From contig NZ_CAJXQY010000043.1 of NCBI RefSeq assembly GCF_913058315.1, positions 1 through 32,138 on the forward strand: a stretch of 32,138 nucleotides of DNA. Direction: 5' to 3'. Shown here in pieces: positions 1-9,340 of the stretch; position 1 is the first letter of the stretch; each line of letters starts with the position of its first letter. This DNA comes from an uncultured Alteromonas sp. Its GTDB lineage: Bacteria; Pseudomonadota; Gammaproteobacteria; Enterobacterales; Alteromonadaceae. Made by a program: the position numbers and the translations under genes. The notes under the pieces are model-generated. The model worked only from the letters and a program-made list of their open reading frames with translations. It did not search any database and was not told the origin of the DNA.

Positions 1-825
1 TAACACTACAGCCAGAATCATGTTGGTTTCGGATAAACGGCGGATCCCCTTATCTAAACCTGTCATCACCGAAATGATGGCTAACCCTACCACAAACATC
101 ATCAGTGCCATTTGGGTACCGGTGGTATTGGGCATACCAAACACATAGCTCAGGCCCGCATTGATTTGACTGGCGCCAAAACCCAATGACGTAGAGATAC
201 CAAAAATAGTGGCGGTAACAGCAAGAGTATCGACCACATGGCCCGGCCAGCCGTATATTTTATCGCCAATCAGCGGATAAAGAGTAGAACGCAGGGTGAG
301 GGGTAACTGATGTCTGAAAGCATAGTAGCCAAGCACCAGCGCAACAACGGCATAGATAGCCCAGGCGTGGAGCCCCCAGTGAAAAAAGGTAGTTTTCATG
401 GCTTCTTTTACCGCTTCCACTGAGTTGGCCTCGGCGGTAGGCGGTGCCATAAAGTGCATAATCGGCTCTGCCACGCCAAAAAACATTAAACCAATACCCA
501 TGCCGGCTGCAAACAGCATCGACAGCCAGGTAAGAATGGTGAACTCAGGTTTGGCGTGATCGGGGCCGAGGCGGATTTCGCCGTATTCAGAGAACCCGAT
601 ATACACCACAAAGATTAAGATAGTGGCAACCGTGAATACGTAAAACCAACTGCCGTTATCCACTACGGTTCCCTGCATGGATGCAAACAGGTTTTCAGCG
701 GTTTCGGGCATGGCTACTGCAAACAACAGTAGCATGAGGATTGCGCCGGAGGCGGCGTAAAATACAGGTTTATTTAGCTTGGCTGGTGCCGGATTTTCGT
801 GCTTGGGCGTAGTTGTCTGACTCAA
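1..825 (-). CDS. BCCT-family betaine/choline-type transporter (C-terminus cut by window edge)
   Basis: Secondary transporter of the betaine/carnitine/choline family in the inner membrane, probably importing a quaternary-ammonium osmolyte. The 275 codons present encode a short hydrophilic N-terminus and roughly the first half of the 12-helix core. Family landmarks are visible: AAGMGIGLMFFGVAEP in helix 3, FFHWGLHAWAIYAVVALVLG, and TIFGISTSLGFGASQINAGL. The GMGIG glycine stretch is the form seen in sodium-coupled BetP; proton-coupled E. coli BetT has GIGID there, so sodium coupling is the better guess. The start is a TTG at 825, chosen because AGGA lies six bases upstream and no ATG is available before the first helix. 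The gene is divergent from the TonB-dependent receptor and continues leftwards beyond base 1. The substrate cannot be fixed from this fragment. Confidence 0.9.
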   Translation of the reverse strand, partial: MSQTTTPKHENPAPAKLNKPVFYAASGAILMLLLFAVAMPETAENLFASMQGTVVDNGSWFYVFTVATILIFVVYIGFSEYGEIRLGPDHAKPEFTILTWLSMLFAAGMGIGLMFFGVAEPIMHFMAPPTAEANSVEAVKEAMKTTFFHWGLHAWAIYAVVALVLGYYAFRHQLPLTLRSTLYPLIGDKIYGWPGHVVDTLAVTATIFGISTSLGFGASQINAGLSYVFGMPNTTGTQMALMMFVVGLAIISVMTGLDKGIRRLSETNMILAVVL

Positions 826-1103
826 GTTATATCCTGATATTGAAAGATAAATAAAACAATTTACGAACAATATACAGCAAATCGATTCATCAAAACACAT
901 TCTTGCTAATAATTAGTGTGGAATTAAAAGGTTGATCCTGCTGATATTGATTTACGTAGAGAAATTCCGATTAACACCCAATTATTCGCCGTTTATTAGT
1001 TAGTGCAGAAATTTATTTTTATTTCTGCTAGGCTATACGGCAACAAGAAAGAATTAATAATAAATAATTCAGCTCACTTCAAAAAAAGTAGGAACATCGT
1101 TCT
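826..1103. other. Divergent intergenic region between BCCT transporter and TonB receptor
   Basis: This AT-rich stretch of 278 bp must hold the promoters of both divergent genes. I see a good ribosome-binding AGGA about ten bases before the receptor ATG and an AGGA before the transporter TTG. A TATAC-like box near 1034 could serve the receptor, but it has no convincing -35 partner. I see no operator palindrome or RNA gene. Confidence 0.4.
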
Positions 1104-3812
1104 ATGAGAAAAACACACCTTAGTTGTGCAGTGTTTGCTGCGCTAGCATCTAATGGCGTGCTTGCCCAGGCAAGCGAATCAAAGGCTTCTATTGAAACCA
1201 TCGAAGTCACTGCCACCAAGCGCACTGAATCTATTCAGGACGTGCCGGTAGCAGTATCTGCCCTGAGTGGCGATGCGCTGGAAAACATGGGTATCGACAA
1301 CTTCCAGGATTACGTAGAATTTTTACCTAACGTTGTGTTCCAGGGCACCGGCCCTGGCCAGAACGAAATTTATATCCGTGGTGCGGCGACTACCCAGTCA
1401 AGCATCACGCTGTCATCGGTACAGGCACTGCAGCCTTCCGTAGCCTTTTATCAGGACGAAATGCCGGTTTCCATGGCCGGTCGTAACCTGGATATCTTCG
1501 CTACTGACGTTGAGCGTGTAGAAGTTCTGCCGGGGCCACAGGGTACTCTGTTTGGTGCCAGCTCACAGGCCGGTACCGTACGGTTAATTACCCGTAAGCC
1601 GGACCACGCCGGTTTTGCTGCCGGTTTTGACACCGCTATCGCCACCACCAAAGGCGGCGAAATGAGCAACACGGTTGAGGCGTACATTAATATCACCCCA
1701 ACTGATGATCTGGCTTTACGTGTTGTCGCTTATAACGACAAGCAGGGCGGCTGGATTGATAACATCGAAAACGATCCGGGTAACGGTGGTTACATCGGCA
1801 GTGCCGTGGTAGTCGACCGTATTTCCGGTGGCGCGCTGGCCGGTTACGGTGCCGATCCGGCTGAGATGGACTCTCGTCGTATCGTAAACAACGGCATTAC
1901 GCCAAGCACGGCCGCCGTGGTATCACCACGCAACAGCCAGCATGTTGAAGATGACTTTAACGACGCGGTGTATGCCGGTGCCCGTTTTGGTTTGTCTTAC
2001 CACATTAATTCAGACTGGGATTTACTGGTTCAGCACACTCAGCAAACGCTGGATACCGAAGGTGTATTTGCTTACGACCCAACCGTGGCAGAAGACCAGG
2101 CAATTCGTTTCCAGGCCGATGAAAACTCAGATGAGTTTGGCTTAACTACCTGGACCGTAGACGGTCGTTTAGACAAACTGGACGTAGTGTATACCGGTGG
2201 TTACTTAGATCGCGAAATCGACACGGTAACGGATTATACCGGCTACACCAACGGTGGTCTGTTCTCAGCGTATTACCTGTGTAACCACTACGATACGCCG
2301 GATAATCCAGCCGATATTCGCTGTCTGGACCCGGTTAAATACTACAAAGAAGACACTACCAGCACCCGCATGACTCACGAATTCCGTATCGATACTAAAT
2401 TCGATGCGCCATTCCGTATCACTGCAGGTTTGTTCTACGACGAACAGGAAGTGGCTACAGTCGGTCAGTTTAAGATTGCTAACACCGAAATGACGACCTT
2501 CGGCTTTGATAACCTGCAGCGCACCCTGGTGGGCAATGAAGGTATCAACAGTGACGGCGGTCCATTCCCTGAAGAAATCAGCTTTGCTAACGACATTACT
2601 CATAAAATTGAGCAGATTGCCGTATTCGGTCAGATGGAATATGACATCACTGATACCTTAACCGCGAGCTTAGGTGCACGCTGGTACCAGATTGATGATA
2701 TCTACACCGGTTCAACCACTACCGTTGATGTAACCCGTCGTGTTAAAGCCTTTGGCTCAATGGACCCGGATGAACTGGCAGCCGTTGGCCTCGACCCGGC
2801 TGCAGTAGCCGCAGCAATTGCCAGTGGTCAGCTGGAAGTCGATAAACTGGGTGCCGATGGCGTGCTCACTGTGGACGACACCATCTTTAAGTTCGGTCTC
2901 GACTGGAAAATGAGCGATGACGTCTTGTTCTTCGCTAACTACTCAGAAGGTTTCCGTCCACCGGTAACCAACCGTGTAGGTGGTGGCCTTTCTAACAACC
3001 AGTCTGGTGCGTTTGAAGGTTTCCGTATTCCGGTGTACTCGACTACCGATACCCTGGATAACTACGAAGTGGGTATGAAAGGTGACTTCTTAGACGGTAT
3101 CGTGCGGATTAACGCAACGGCTTATTACTCAGAGATCGGCGAATTACAAACCTCGCGTTTCGACCCGACTAATATCAGCTTCCTGGTATTCACCGACAAC
3201 GTAGGTGATGCAGAGATCACTGGTTTAGACGCCGACATTACCTGGCTGGCAACCGATGACTTAGTCGTTAATGCAGCCTTCAGCGTGATCGATACTGAGC
3301 TGACTCGTGTTAATCCGGAACTTGAAGGCATTGCGGCCGGTGTAGGTAGCGAACTGCCTTACACAGCCACCTTCTCTGGTAACATCAATGCACGTTATTA
3401 CTTCGAGCTGGATGGCGGCCAACAAGGCTTTGTGAATGCCTCTGTTGCTTACACCGGCGACCGTTTAGCCGGCATGGTAATGGACGCTTACGTAATGGAA
3501 GACGCGACCCGTCACATTTACGGTATGGGCTCAGGCCTTAAAATCGAAGACGAAGCCGCAGTGTATGAAGGCGCTACCTTTACTGATGCAGACGGTAACG
3601 CGTTCCGCGGTGGACGTTATGTACAGGAAAGCTACGTGATCAGTAACGTATCTGTCGGTATGTCTGATGACAGCTGGAAAGTAGAGTTATTTATCGACAA
3701 CCTGTTCGATGAATCAGCTATCCTCAACATCGACACCCAGCAGTTCACACCGAAGGTGGTCACTAACCGTCCTCGCACAATGGGTGTACGTTTCTCTTTC
3801 GATTATTATTAA
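1104..3812 (+). CDS. TonB-dependent outer-membrane receptor
   Basis: Outer-membrane active transporter energised by TonB-ExbBD. It has an N-terminal signal peptide (about residues 1-21, ending GVLAQA), a TonB box-like IETIEVTATKR at about 30-40, then the plug domain (about 45-160) with NVVFQGTGPGQNEIYIRG and PGPQGTLFGASSQAGTVRLI. The rest is a long 22-strand-type beta-barrel rich in aromatic and acidic alternating strands, closing with VRFSFDYY. At 902 residues it is larger than classical siderophore receptors and typical of the Alteromonadales and sphingomonad receptors with unassigned substrates. The start is supported by AGGA upstream and the signal peptide beginning MRKTH. It is followed by a strong terminator and then a TPR-sulfotransferase, a pairing often seen in these bacteria. 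The ligand is unknown: no siderophore, vitamin B12 or sugar genes flank it. Confidence 0.93.
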   Translation: MRKTHLSCAVFAALASNGVLAQASESKASIETIEVTATKRTESIQDVPVAVSALSGDALENMGIDNFQDYVEFLPNVVFQGTGPGQNEIYIRGAATTQSSITLSSVQALQPSVAFYQDEMPVSMAGRNLDIFATDVERVEVLPGPQGTLFGASSQAGTVRLITRKPDHAGFAAGFDTAIATTKGGEMSNTVEAYINITPTDDLALRVVAYNDKQGGWIDNIENDPGNGGYIGSAVVVDRISGGALAGYGADPAEMDSRRIVNNGITPSTAAVVSPRNSQHVEDDFNDAVYAGARFGLSYHINSDWDLLVQHTQQTLDTEGVFAYDPTVAEDQAIRFQADENSDEFGLTTWTVDGRLDKLDVVYTGGYLDREIDTVTDYTGYTNGGLFSAYYLCNHYDTPDNPADIRCLDPVKYYKEDTTSTRMTHEFRIDTKFDAPFRITAGLFYDEQEVATVGQFKIANTEMTTFGFDNLQRTLVGNEGINSDGGPFPEEISFANDITHKIEQIAVFGQMEYDITDTLTASLGARWYQIDDIYTGSTTTVDVTRRVKAFGSMDPDELAAVGLDPAAVAAAIASGQLEVDKLGADGVLTVDDTIFKFGLDWKMSDDVLFFANYSEGFRPPVTNRVGGGLSNNQSGAFEGFRIPVYSTTDTLDNYEVGMKGDFLDGIVRINATAYYSEIGELQTSRFDPTNISFLVFTDNVGDAEITGLDADITWLATDDLVVNAAFSVIDTELTRVNPELEGIAAGVGSELPYTATFSGNINARYYFELDGGQQGFVNASVAYTGDRLAGMVMDAYVMEDATRHIYGMGSGLKIEDEAAVYEGATFTDADGNAFRGGRYVQESYVISNVSVGMSDDSWKVELFIDNLFDESAILNIDTQQFTPKVVTNRPRTMGVRFSFDYY

Positions 3813-3844
3813 TACCTGATATTAATACATAATATATAAGAGCT

Positions 3845-3871
3845 AAAAGGCAGGCGTAAGCCTGCCTTTTT
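3845..3871 (+). terminator. Rho-independent terminator after TonB receptor
   Basis: An 11-bp perfect stem (AAAAGGCAGGC pairing with GCCTGCCTTTT) with a GTAA tetraloop and a T-run, 33 bases after the receptor stop. It should separate receptor transcription from the downstream sulfotransferase, leaving only about 30 bases for a separate promoter of that gene. Confidence 0.93.
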
Positions 3872-3900
3872 CGTCGTCCGTTAAAAATACAGCAGCCGTT

Positions 3901-5871
3901 ATGACTCAAGATTTCTCAAACCAGTTTCAGGCAATCAGGCAATCGCTACAAGCCAAAAACCTTTCCGCCGCCATGGCACAGATAAACGCTTTAAAAGCAG
4001 CAGAGCTTCCGGCTGTACTGCGTATAGAACTGTTTTATTTATCGGCGGTAACACAGCGATTGGCAAACCAGTTTACTCAGGCACTGCAGGAACTGAATGA
4101 ATTGTTAAATCTTCGCCCTGAACACGGGCGTGCTTATCAGGAGCAGGCCTACAATTACCTGGCACTCAATCAGCAGGATAAAGCGGCCAGTGCCTTTTTT
4201 AGGGCGACGCATTACAATCCCGCTTTAATTACCAGTTGGAAACAACTGCTGAAGATTTACCGTCAGCATCAGGATAACGATGCTGAACAGCTGGCGATGC
4301 AGCATATTGCTTATCTGGAACAGTTACCGCCTCCTATTCTGGGCGCCTACGATCTGATGTATGAAAAGCAACTGGCCACGGCCGAAACCGTGTGTAGGCA
4401 GTTCTTACAACAACACAAGCATCATCCGGAAGGGATGTTACTGCTGGCAGAGCTGGGCATTCAGCTCAAGGTGTATCGCGACGCTGAGTTTTTACTGGAA
4501 AGTTGTGTCGAACTCTATCCGGATAACCTCAGAGCTGTCATCGCTTACCTTGGACTACTGGCCAAGCTCGGCAAGCATCAGCGGGTGGTTGAAATCAGCA
4601 ACAAGCAACTTGAGGCCTACCCGGATAATCTGCAGATCCTGATGGCGAAAGCCAATGCGTTACTGGGTATTAATCAAACCGGTGATGCCATTGCTATATT
4701 CAGCACCTTGCTGGAAGCCGATCAGGACCGCCCTGGTGTATGGCTGGCTCTGGGCCATGCTTATAAAACCACGGGTAATAAAGACCAGGCCATCGAAGCC
4801 TATCTGAAAGCGGCCCACTATCATCAACAGTTTGGTGATGCATACTGGAGCCTCGCTAATATGAAGTCTTATCGATTTGACGAGCAGGCTTTGCAGAGCA
4901 TGGCCGACATTGAAGCCGAGTCTTCAATGGGTGTTGAAGACCGAATCCACCTGTGTTTTGCTCTGGGCAAAGGGTTTGAAGATGCCGGCCAGTTTGATCA
5001 ATCGTTTCATTATTACGATAAGGGCAACCGGTTAAAGCTGATTTCAACCGGCTATGACATTAGCCGCACTGAAGAGGCTATGGCGGCACAAACAGACGCC
5101 TGTGAACGTACTCTGTTCACCAATATGACCGGTGGTTTTCCGTCACCTGAGCCAATTTTTATTGTTGGTATGCCCCGTGCGGGTTCAACCTTACTGGAGC
5201 AGATCCTGGCATCTCACAGTGATATCGACGGTACTATGGAACTGCATAATATCCTCAGTCTTGCCTCGTCGGTGGGAGCGCAGCTTAGCAGCAGCGGTAA
5301 ACCTTATCCGTATTCACTTGCCGAATTAACGCCGGAGCAGTGTTATCAGCTGGGCAAGCAGTATATCCAGCAAACCCGCTATTACCGGGGAGGTGCACCG
5401 TTCTTTATCGATAAAATGCCGAACAACTTTATGCATGTGGGTTTCATAAAACGCATTTTACCCAATGCTAAAATTATTGATGCACGCCGTGATCTCATGG
5501 ATTGTTGCTTCAGCAACTTCAAACAACTGTTTGGCGAAGGGCAGGAGTTTTCCTATGGGCTTGAAGAAGTCGCCCGCTACTATCAGGCGTATGAAAAGCT
5601 TATGGACCATTGGGATAAGGTGTTACCCGGCGAGATATTGCGGGTGCAACATGAAGATGTGCTGGATGACCTGAGCGGTCAGGTAAAGCGTATGCTGGAT
5701 TATCTTGGCGTACCATTCGAACCTTCGTGCCTGGATTTTCACCAGACTGACCGGCTTATTAAAACCCCCAGTGCGGAACAGGTACGCCAGCCCATTAATC
5801 GAAAAGGGCAGGGGCGCTGGCAGCCATTTGAAGGGCACCTAGGCCCTTTACTTAAGCGCTTTCGCGACTAG
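3901..5871 (+). CDS. TPR-repeat sulfotransferase family protein
   Basis: Two-part protein of 656 residues. Residues 1 to about 350 are tandem tetratricopeptide repeats (for example LRPEHGRAYQEQAYNYLALN and DRPGVWLALGHAYKTTGNKD), a protein-binding scaffold. Residues from about 417 form a PAPS-dependent sulfotransferase domain: IFIVGMPRAGSTLLEQIL at 419-436 is the 5'-phosphosulfate-binding loop, and IIDARRDLMDCCFSNF resembles the 3'-phosphate-binding motif. No signal peptide or membrane segment is visible, so it is probably cytoplasmic. The ATG lacks an obvious Shine-Dalgarno sequence. It follows the receptor on the same strand, but a strong terminator lies between them. The stop overlaps the ppsR stop on the other strand. 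The acceptor substrate is unknown; family members may sulfate proteins, glycans or small molecules, and no sulfate-activation genes are nearby. Confidence 0.88.
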   Translation: MTQDFSNQFQAIRQSLQAKNLSAAMAQINALKAAELPAVLRIELFYLSAVTQRLANQFTQALQELNELLNLRPEHGRAYQEQAYNYLALNQQDKAASAFFRATHYNPALITSWKQLLKIYRQHQDNDAEQLAMQHIAYLEQLPPPILGAYDLMYEKQLATAETVCRQFLQQHKHHPEGMLLLAELGIQLKVYRDAEFLLESCVELYPDNLRAVIAYLGLLAKLGKHQRVVEISNKQLEAYPDNLQILMAKANALLGINQTGDAIAIFSTLLEADQDRPGVWLALGHAYKTTGNKDQAIEAYLKAAHYHQQFGDAYWSLANMKSYRFDEQALQSMADIEAESSMGVEDRIHLCFALGKGFEDAGQFDQSFHYYDKGNRLKLISTGYDISRTEEAMAAQTDACERTLFTNMTGGFPSPEPIFIVGMPRAGSTLLEQILASHSDIDGTMELHNILSLASSVGAQLSSSGKPYPYSLAELTPEQCYQLGKQYIQQTRYYRGGAPFFIDKMPNNFMHVGFIKRILPNAKIIDARRDLMDCCFSNFKQLFGEGQEFSYGLEEVARYYQAYEKLMDHWDKVLPGEILRVQHEDVLDDLSGQVKRMLDYLGVPFEPSCLDFHQTDRLIKTPSAEQVRQPINRKGQGRWQPFEGHLGPLLKRFRD

Positions 5872-6680
5872 TATTTACGACGTTGTAGGCCGGTCTCAGC
5901 GAGGATTTTTGCTGAGATCTCCTCAATGGAAAACTTGGTACTGTTTAAGAAAGGAATTTTTTCTTTGCGGTACAGGTTTTCGACCTCACGAAGCTCCATA
6001 CGACACTGCTGTATAGATGCATACCGGCTGTTGGCCCGTCGCTCAGAGCGGATCTGGCTTAGGCGTGATGCCTCAATGGTAAGGCCAAACAGTTTTTGCT
6101 TAAACTGGCGTAAAGCCGGGGGCAGTTTGAGCATATCCCCCATATCTTCTTCGGTGAACGGATAGTTTGCCGCTTTAATTCCATATTGCAGGGCCAGATA
6201 CAAACTGGTGGGCGTTTTGCCGGAACGCGAAACACCGACTAAAATAATATCGGCTTCTTTATAATCTTTAAGGTTTGAGCCGTCATCATTGGCCAGCGCA
6301 TAGTTAACTGCTTCAATACGAATATCGTAAGTTTTTTCGTGAATACTGTGGGTACGATGTTTTTCTGGTTTTGACGGTACACCGATAATTTTTTCCAGCG
6401 GCGCCACAAATTGGTCGAGAAAATTGTAGTTAATTCCCACAGATCTTGCGATAACTCGCCGAACATCCGGGTTTACTACTGTATAAAAAACGAGCGGGCG
6501 TTGCCCGGTATCTTGAAAACTTTCAGATATTTTTTCAATTACCGCATATGCCTGTTCTTCAGTTTCAACAAAAGGAATTGTCTTGTGATTGAATTCTGTA
6601 GGGAAAAGTGACAATAAAGCGTGGCCAAACACCTCTGCTGTAATGGCAGTACCGTCCGAAATGTAAAATGCTGTGCGCAC
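5868..6680 (-). CDS. ppsR: PEP synthase regulatory protein (bifunctional kinase/pyrophosphorylase)
   Basis: DUF299-family enzyme that switches PEP synthase off and on. It phosphorylates a threonine near the catalytic histidine of PpsA using ADP, and removes that phosphate by phosphorolysis. The nucleotide-binding loop VGVSRSGKTPTSLYLAL is at about 148-164, the hallmark of the family, and the 270-residue length is normal. It starts with GTG at 6680 behind AAGGAG at a good distance. It is divergent from its target ppsA, the usual arrangement. Its TAG stop shares the palindrome CTAG with the TAG of the converging sulfotransferase gene, so the two coding regions overlap by 4 bp with no terminator between. 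Confidence 0.95.
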   Translation of the reverse strand: MRTAFYISDGTAITAEVFGHALLSLFPTEFNHKTIPFVETEEQAYAVIEKISESFQDTGQRPLVFYTVVNPDVRRVIARSVGINYNFLDQFVAPLEKIIGVPSKPEKHRTHSIHEKTYDIRIEAVNYALANDDGSNLKDYKEADIILVGVSRSGKTPTSLYLALQYGIKAANYPFTEEDMGDMLKLPPALRQFKQKLFGLTIEASRLSQIRSERRANSRYASIQQCRMELREVENLYRKEKIPFLNSTKFSIEEISAKILAETGLQRRKY

Positions 6681-6869
6681 AACAACTCCTTAACTTTGTC
6701 GTAAATTTATTACGAAATGAAATAAAATTTTACTTTCTTATAATCGGCATTTTAGAATTTCCCTATGGAAAAGCTAGCCTGAATTACTTTCAGCGATGGT
6801 TTGACCTCTACCCTACAAGTTCACATTTGAGTGAGCGTAAAGAAAAAGTGACAAGCTGGAGGCTGTAAA
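6681..6869. promoter_or_regulatory. ppsR-ppsA divergent promoter region
   Basis: The region contains a perfect plus-strand TATAAT at 6739-6744, a good candidate -10 for ppsA, giving a start near 6751 and a leader of about 120 bases. No TTGACA-like -35 exists at 16-18 bp upstream (AATGAA), which suggests activator dependence. A palindrome at 6699-6715 sits about 44 bp upstream of the predicted start, where a -35-replacing activator would bind. The ppsA ribosome-binding site TGGAGG is at 6857-6862. Confidence 0.55.
6699..6715. promoter_or_regulatory. HexR-like operator palindrome
   Basis: The sequence TCGTAAATTTATTACGA is a perfect 6-bp inverted repeat around a 5-bp centre. The core GTAA-N5-TTAC matches the core of the HexR site reported for Shewanella and relatives (TGTAA-N5-TTACA); only the flanking T/A pair is C/G here. 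HexR controls central carbon genes including ppsA in those bacteria. The assignment rests on motif and position only; another regulator is possible. Confidence 0.45.
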
Positions 6870-9245
6870 GTGCAAGAATACGTACTTTGGTATCAAGAGT
6901 TAGGCATGCACGATGTTAATCGTGTTGGCGGTAAAAATGCCTCGTTAGGTGAGATGATTTCAAACCTGGCGAACGCGGGTGTAAAAGTACCGGGAGGATT
7001 TGCAACAACAGCTTACGCGTTTAATGAATTTTTAGAGCAAAGCGGACTTGAAGCTAAAATTCATGAAGTGCTCGACTCATTAGACGTTGACGATGTTTCA
7101 GCGCTGGCCGAAGCCGGCAAGAACATTCGTCAGTGGATTATCGATACCCCTTTCCAGGGCAAACTCGAAGAAGAAATCCGCTCAGCGTTTGTAACACTAC
7201 AAGGGGATGCCGGTGACGAGGCTTCATTTGCAGTGCGCTCTTCAGCCACTGCAGAAGATATGCCCGATGCCTCCTTTGCAGGTCAGCAGGAAACCTTCCT
7301 GAATGTGAAAGGTTATGATGCTGTAATTGTTGCGGTGAAGCACGTATATGCCTCACTGTTTAATGACCGTGCAATTTCTTATCGTGTGCACCAGGGTTAC
7401 GACCACAAAGGCGTAGCGCTGTCTGCCGGCGTACAGCGAATGGTGCGCAGTGATATCGCCTCATCAGGTGTTATGTTTACTATTGATACCGAATCCGGCT
7501 TTGAAGACGTGGTTTTTGTTACCAGTTCTCTCGGCCTCGGTGAAATGGTGGTGCAGGGCGCAGTTAACCCAGACGAATTTTACGTTCACAAGCCTACTTT
7601 GGACAGCGGCAAGCCAGCTATCGTGCGCCGTAACCTGGGCAGCAAATTAACCAAAATGATTTACTCTGAAGATCAGAGTCATGGTAATCAGGTCACTATC
7701 GTGGATATTGACCCGGCCGACAGCAAAGCCTTCTCGTTAACCGACGACGAAGTTATGGCGCTGGCTAAGCAAGCCCAGATTATCGAAAAACACTATGACC
7801 GCCCGATGGATATCGAGTGGGCCAAAGACGGTGTTGACGGCGAGCTGTACATCGTTCAGGCGCGTCCTGAGACAGTACGCAGTCGTGAAGACGCGCAAAG
7901 CATTGAGCGTTTCCAGCTGAAAGGCTCTGCCGGTATTGTGTGTGAAGGCCGTGCAATTGGTCATAAGATTGGTGCGGGTCAGGCTAAAGTACTGGCATCC
8001 ATTGATGAAATGGACAAAATCCAGGCCGGTGATGTGCTGGTTACCGACATGACAGACCCGGATTGGGAACCGATTATGAAAAAGGCTTCAGCGATTGTAA
8101 CCAATCGTGGTGGCCGTACCTGTCACGCCGCAATTATTGCCCGTGAACTGGGCATTCCTGCCGTAGTCGGTTGTGGTAACGCCACCGATTCAATCAGCAC
8201 CGGTGATTCGATTACGGTTTCCTGTGCTGAAGGCGATACCGGTTTTATCTACAACCAGGAACTGGAGTTTGATGTCACAACCTCGCGGATTGACTCCATG
8301 CCGGAATCACCAACCAAAGTGATGATGAACGTGGGTAACCCGGATCGTGCATTCGATTTTGCCCGCTTGCCCCATAAAGGCGTTGGTCTGGCTCGTCTGG
8401 AGTTTATTATTAACCGCATGATTGGGGTCCACCCTAAAGCGTTGCTGAACTTCGATACACAGCCTGATGAGCTGAAAGAAGAAATCAGCGATATGATTGC
8501 CGGTTACGAGTCGCCGACTGAATTCTATATTCAAAAACTGGTAGAAGGTATTTCAACCATTGGTGCTGCGTTCTCGCCTGAGAAAGTGATTGTTCGGATG
8601 TCTGACTTTAAGTCTAACGAATACTTCAATCTGGTGGGTGGTTACCAGTACGAGCCGGACGAAGAAAACCCAATGCTGGGTTTCCGCGGTGCCAGCCGTT
8701 ATGTATCTGAAGACTTCCGCGATTGCTTTGCACTGGAATGTGAAGCCATTAAGCGGGTACGTAATGTAATGGGCTTAACGAACGTTGAGATCATGATCCC
8801 CTTCGTTCGTACCGTAGAAGAAGGTCGTCAGGTTATTGAACTGCTTGGAGAACAAGGCCTCAAACAGGGCGAAAACGGTCTGCGCGTTATCATGATGTGT
8901 GAACTGCCTTCCAATGCCTTGCTGGCAGATCAGTTCCTCGACATTTTCGATGGTTTCTCGATTGGCTCAAACGACATGACGCAGCTGGCGTTAGGTCTTG
9001 ACCGCGACTCCGGCCTGATTGCGCATCTGTTCGACGAGCGTAATGATGCCGTTAAAGCCCTGCTTTCTCTGGCCATTAAGGCCGCTAAGAAACGTGGTAA
9101 GTACGTGGGGATTTGCGGCCAGGGCCCGTCTGATCATGAAGACTTTGCCGCATGGCTGGTAGATCAAGGCATTGACTCGGTATCGCTTAACCCGGATACC
9201 GTTGTTGAAACCTGGTTATACCTGGCTGAAAACCACGGTAAGTAA
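6870..9245 (+). CDS. ppsA: Phosphoenolpyruvate synthase
   Basis: Converts pyruvate plus ATP to phosphoenolpyruvate, AMP and phosphate; the entry step of gluconeogenesis from pyruvate or lactate. Domains in order: ATP-grasp pyruvate/PEP-dikinase nucleotide-binding domain (about 1-340), swivelling phosphohistidine domain with [20 protein letters not shown] (catalytic His419, and Thr417, the expected PpsR target), and PEP-utilising TIM barrel (about 480-791) with [28 protein letters not shown] and the active-site Cys749 in [10 protein letters not shown]. At 791 residues it is full length. GTG start at 6870 with TGGAGG seven bases upstream; the N-terminus [20 protein letters not shown] matches E. 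coli PpsA. It is divergent from ppsR and followed by its own terminator and an inserted IS. Confidence 0.98.
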   Translation: MQEYVLWYQELGMHDVNRVGGKNASLGEMISNLANAGVKVPGGFATTAYAFNEFLEQSGLEAKIHEVLDSLDVDDVSALAEAGKNIRQWIIDTPFQGKLEEEIRSAFVTLQGDAGDEASFAVRSSATAEDMPDASFAGQQETFLNVKGYDAVIVAVKHVYASLFNDRAISYRVHQGYDHKGVALSAGVQRMVRSDIASSGVMFTIDTESGFEDVVFVTSSLGLGEMVVQGAVNPDEFYVHKPTLDSGKPAIVRRNLGSKLTKMIYSEDQSHGNQVTIVDIDPADSKAFSLTDDEVMALAKQAQIIEKHYDRPMDIEWAKDGVDGELYIVQARPETVRSREDAQSIERFQLKGSAGIVCEGRAIGHKIGAGQAKVLASIDEMDKIQAGDVLVTDMTDPDWEPIMKKASAIVTNRGGRTCHAAIIARELGIPAVVGCGNATDSISTGDSITVSCAEGDTGFIYNQELEFDVTTSRIDSMPESPTKVMMNVGNPDRAFDFARLPHKGVGLARLEFIINRMIGVHPKALLNFDTQPDELKEEISDMIAGYESPTEFYIQKLVEGISTIGAAFSPEKVIVRMSDFKSNEYFNLVGGYQYEPDEENPMLGFRGASRYVSEDFRDCFALECEAIKRVRNVMGLTNVEIMIPFVRTVEEGRQVIELLGEQGLKQGENGLRVIMMCELPSNALLADQFLDIFDGFSIGSNDMTQLALGLDRDSGLIAHLFDERNDAVKALLSLAIKAAKKRGKYVGICGQGPSDHEDFAAWLVDQGIDSVSLNPDTVVETWLYLAENHGK

Positions 9246-9262
9246 GCTTTTAGTTCGGTTTG

Positions 9263-9290
9263 AAAAGGTCAGCGATTGCTGGCCTTTTTT
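9263..9290 (+). terminator. Rho-independent terminator of ppsA
   Basis: An 11-bp stem (AAAAGGTCAGC with GCTGGCCTTTT, one G-T pair), GATT loop and a T6 run, 17 bases after the ppsA stop. The IS3 element is inserted only a few bases downstream of it. Confidence 0.93.
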
Positions 9291-9296
9291 ATTGCC

Positions 9297-9299
9297 AGG
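9297..9299. repeat. IS target-site duplication, left copy (AGG)
   Basis: AGG directly precedes the left inverted repeat and is repeated at 10599-10601 directly after the right one, as expected for a 3-bp IS3-family duplication. Removing the IS and one copy reconstructs a short ppsA-to-barrel-gene spacer of about 99 bp. Confidence 0.8.
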
Positions 9300-9324
9300 T
9301 GACCCGTCCTGAAATACGTTGACA
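9300..9324 (+). repeat. IS left terminal inverted repeat
   Basis: 25-bp end starting TGACCCGTCCT and closing GTTGACA; 22 of 25 positions match the reverse complement of the right end. Confidence 0.92.
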
Positions 9325-9340
9325 TAAAGAGGACTTCTTT

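Noticed and set aside
9319-9324. TTGACA at the left IS end as a -35 promoter box for orfA
   Set aside because: A -10 at the right distance would fall inside orfA beyond its start codon, and the hexamer is part of the inverted repeat.
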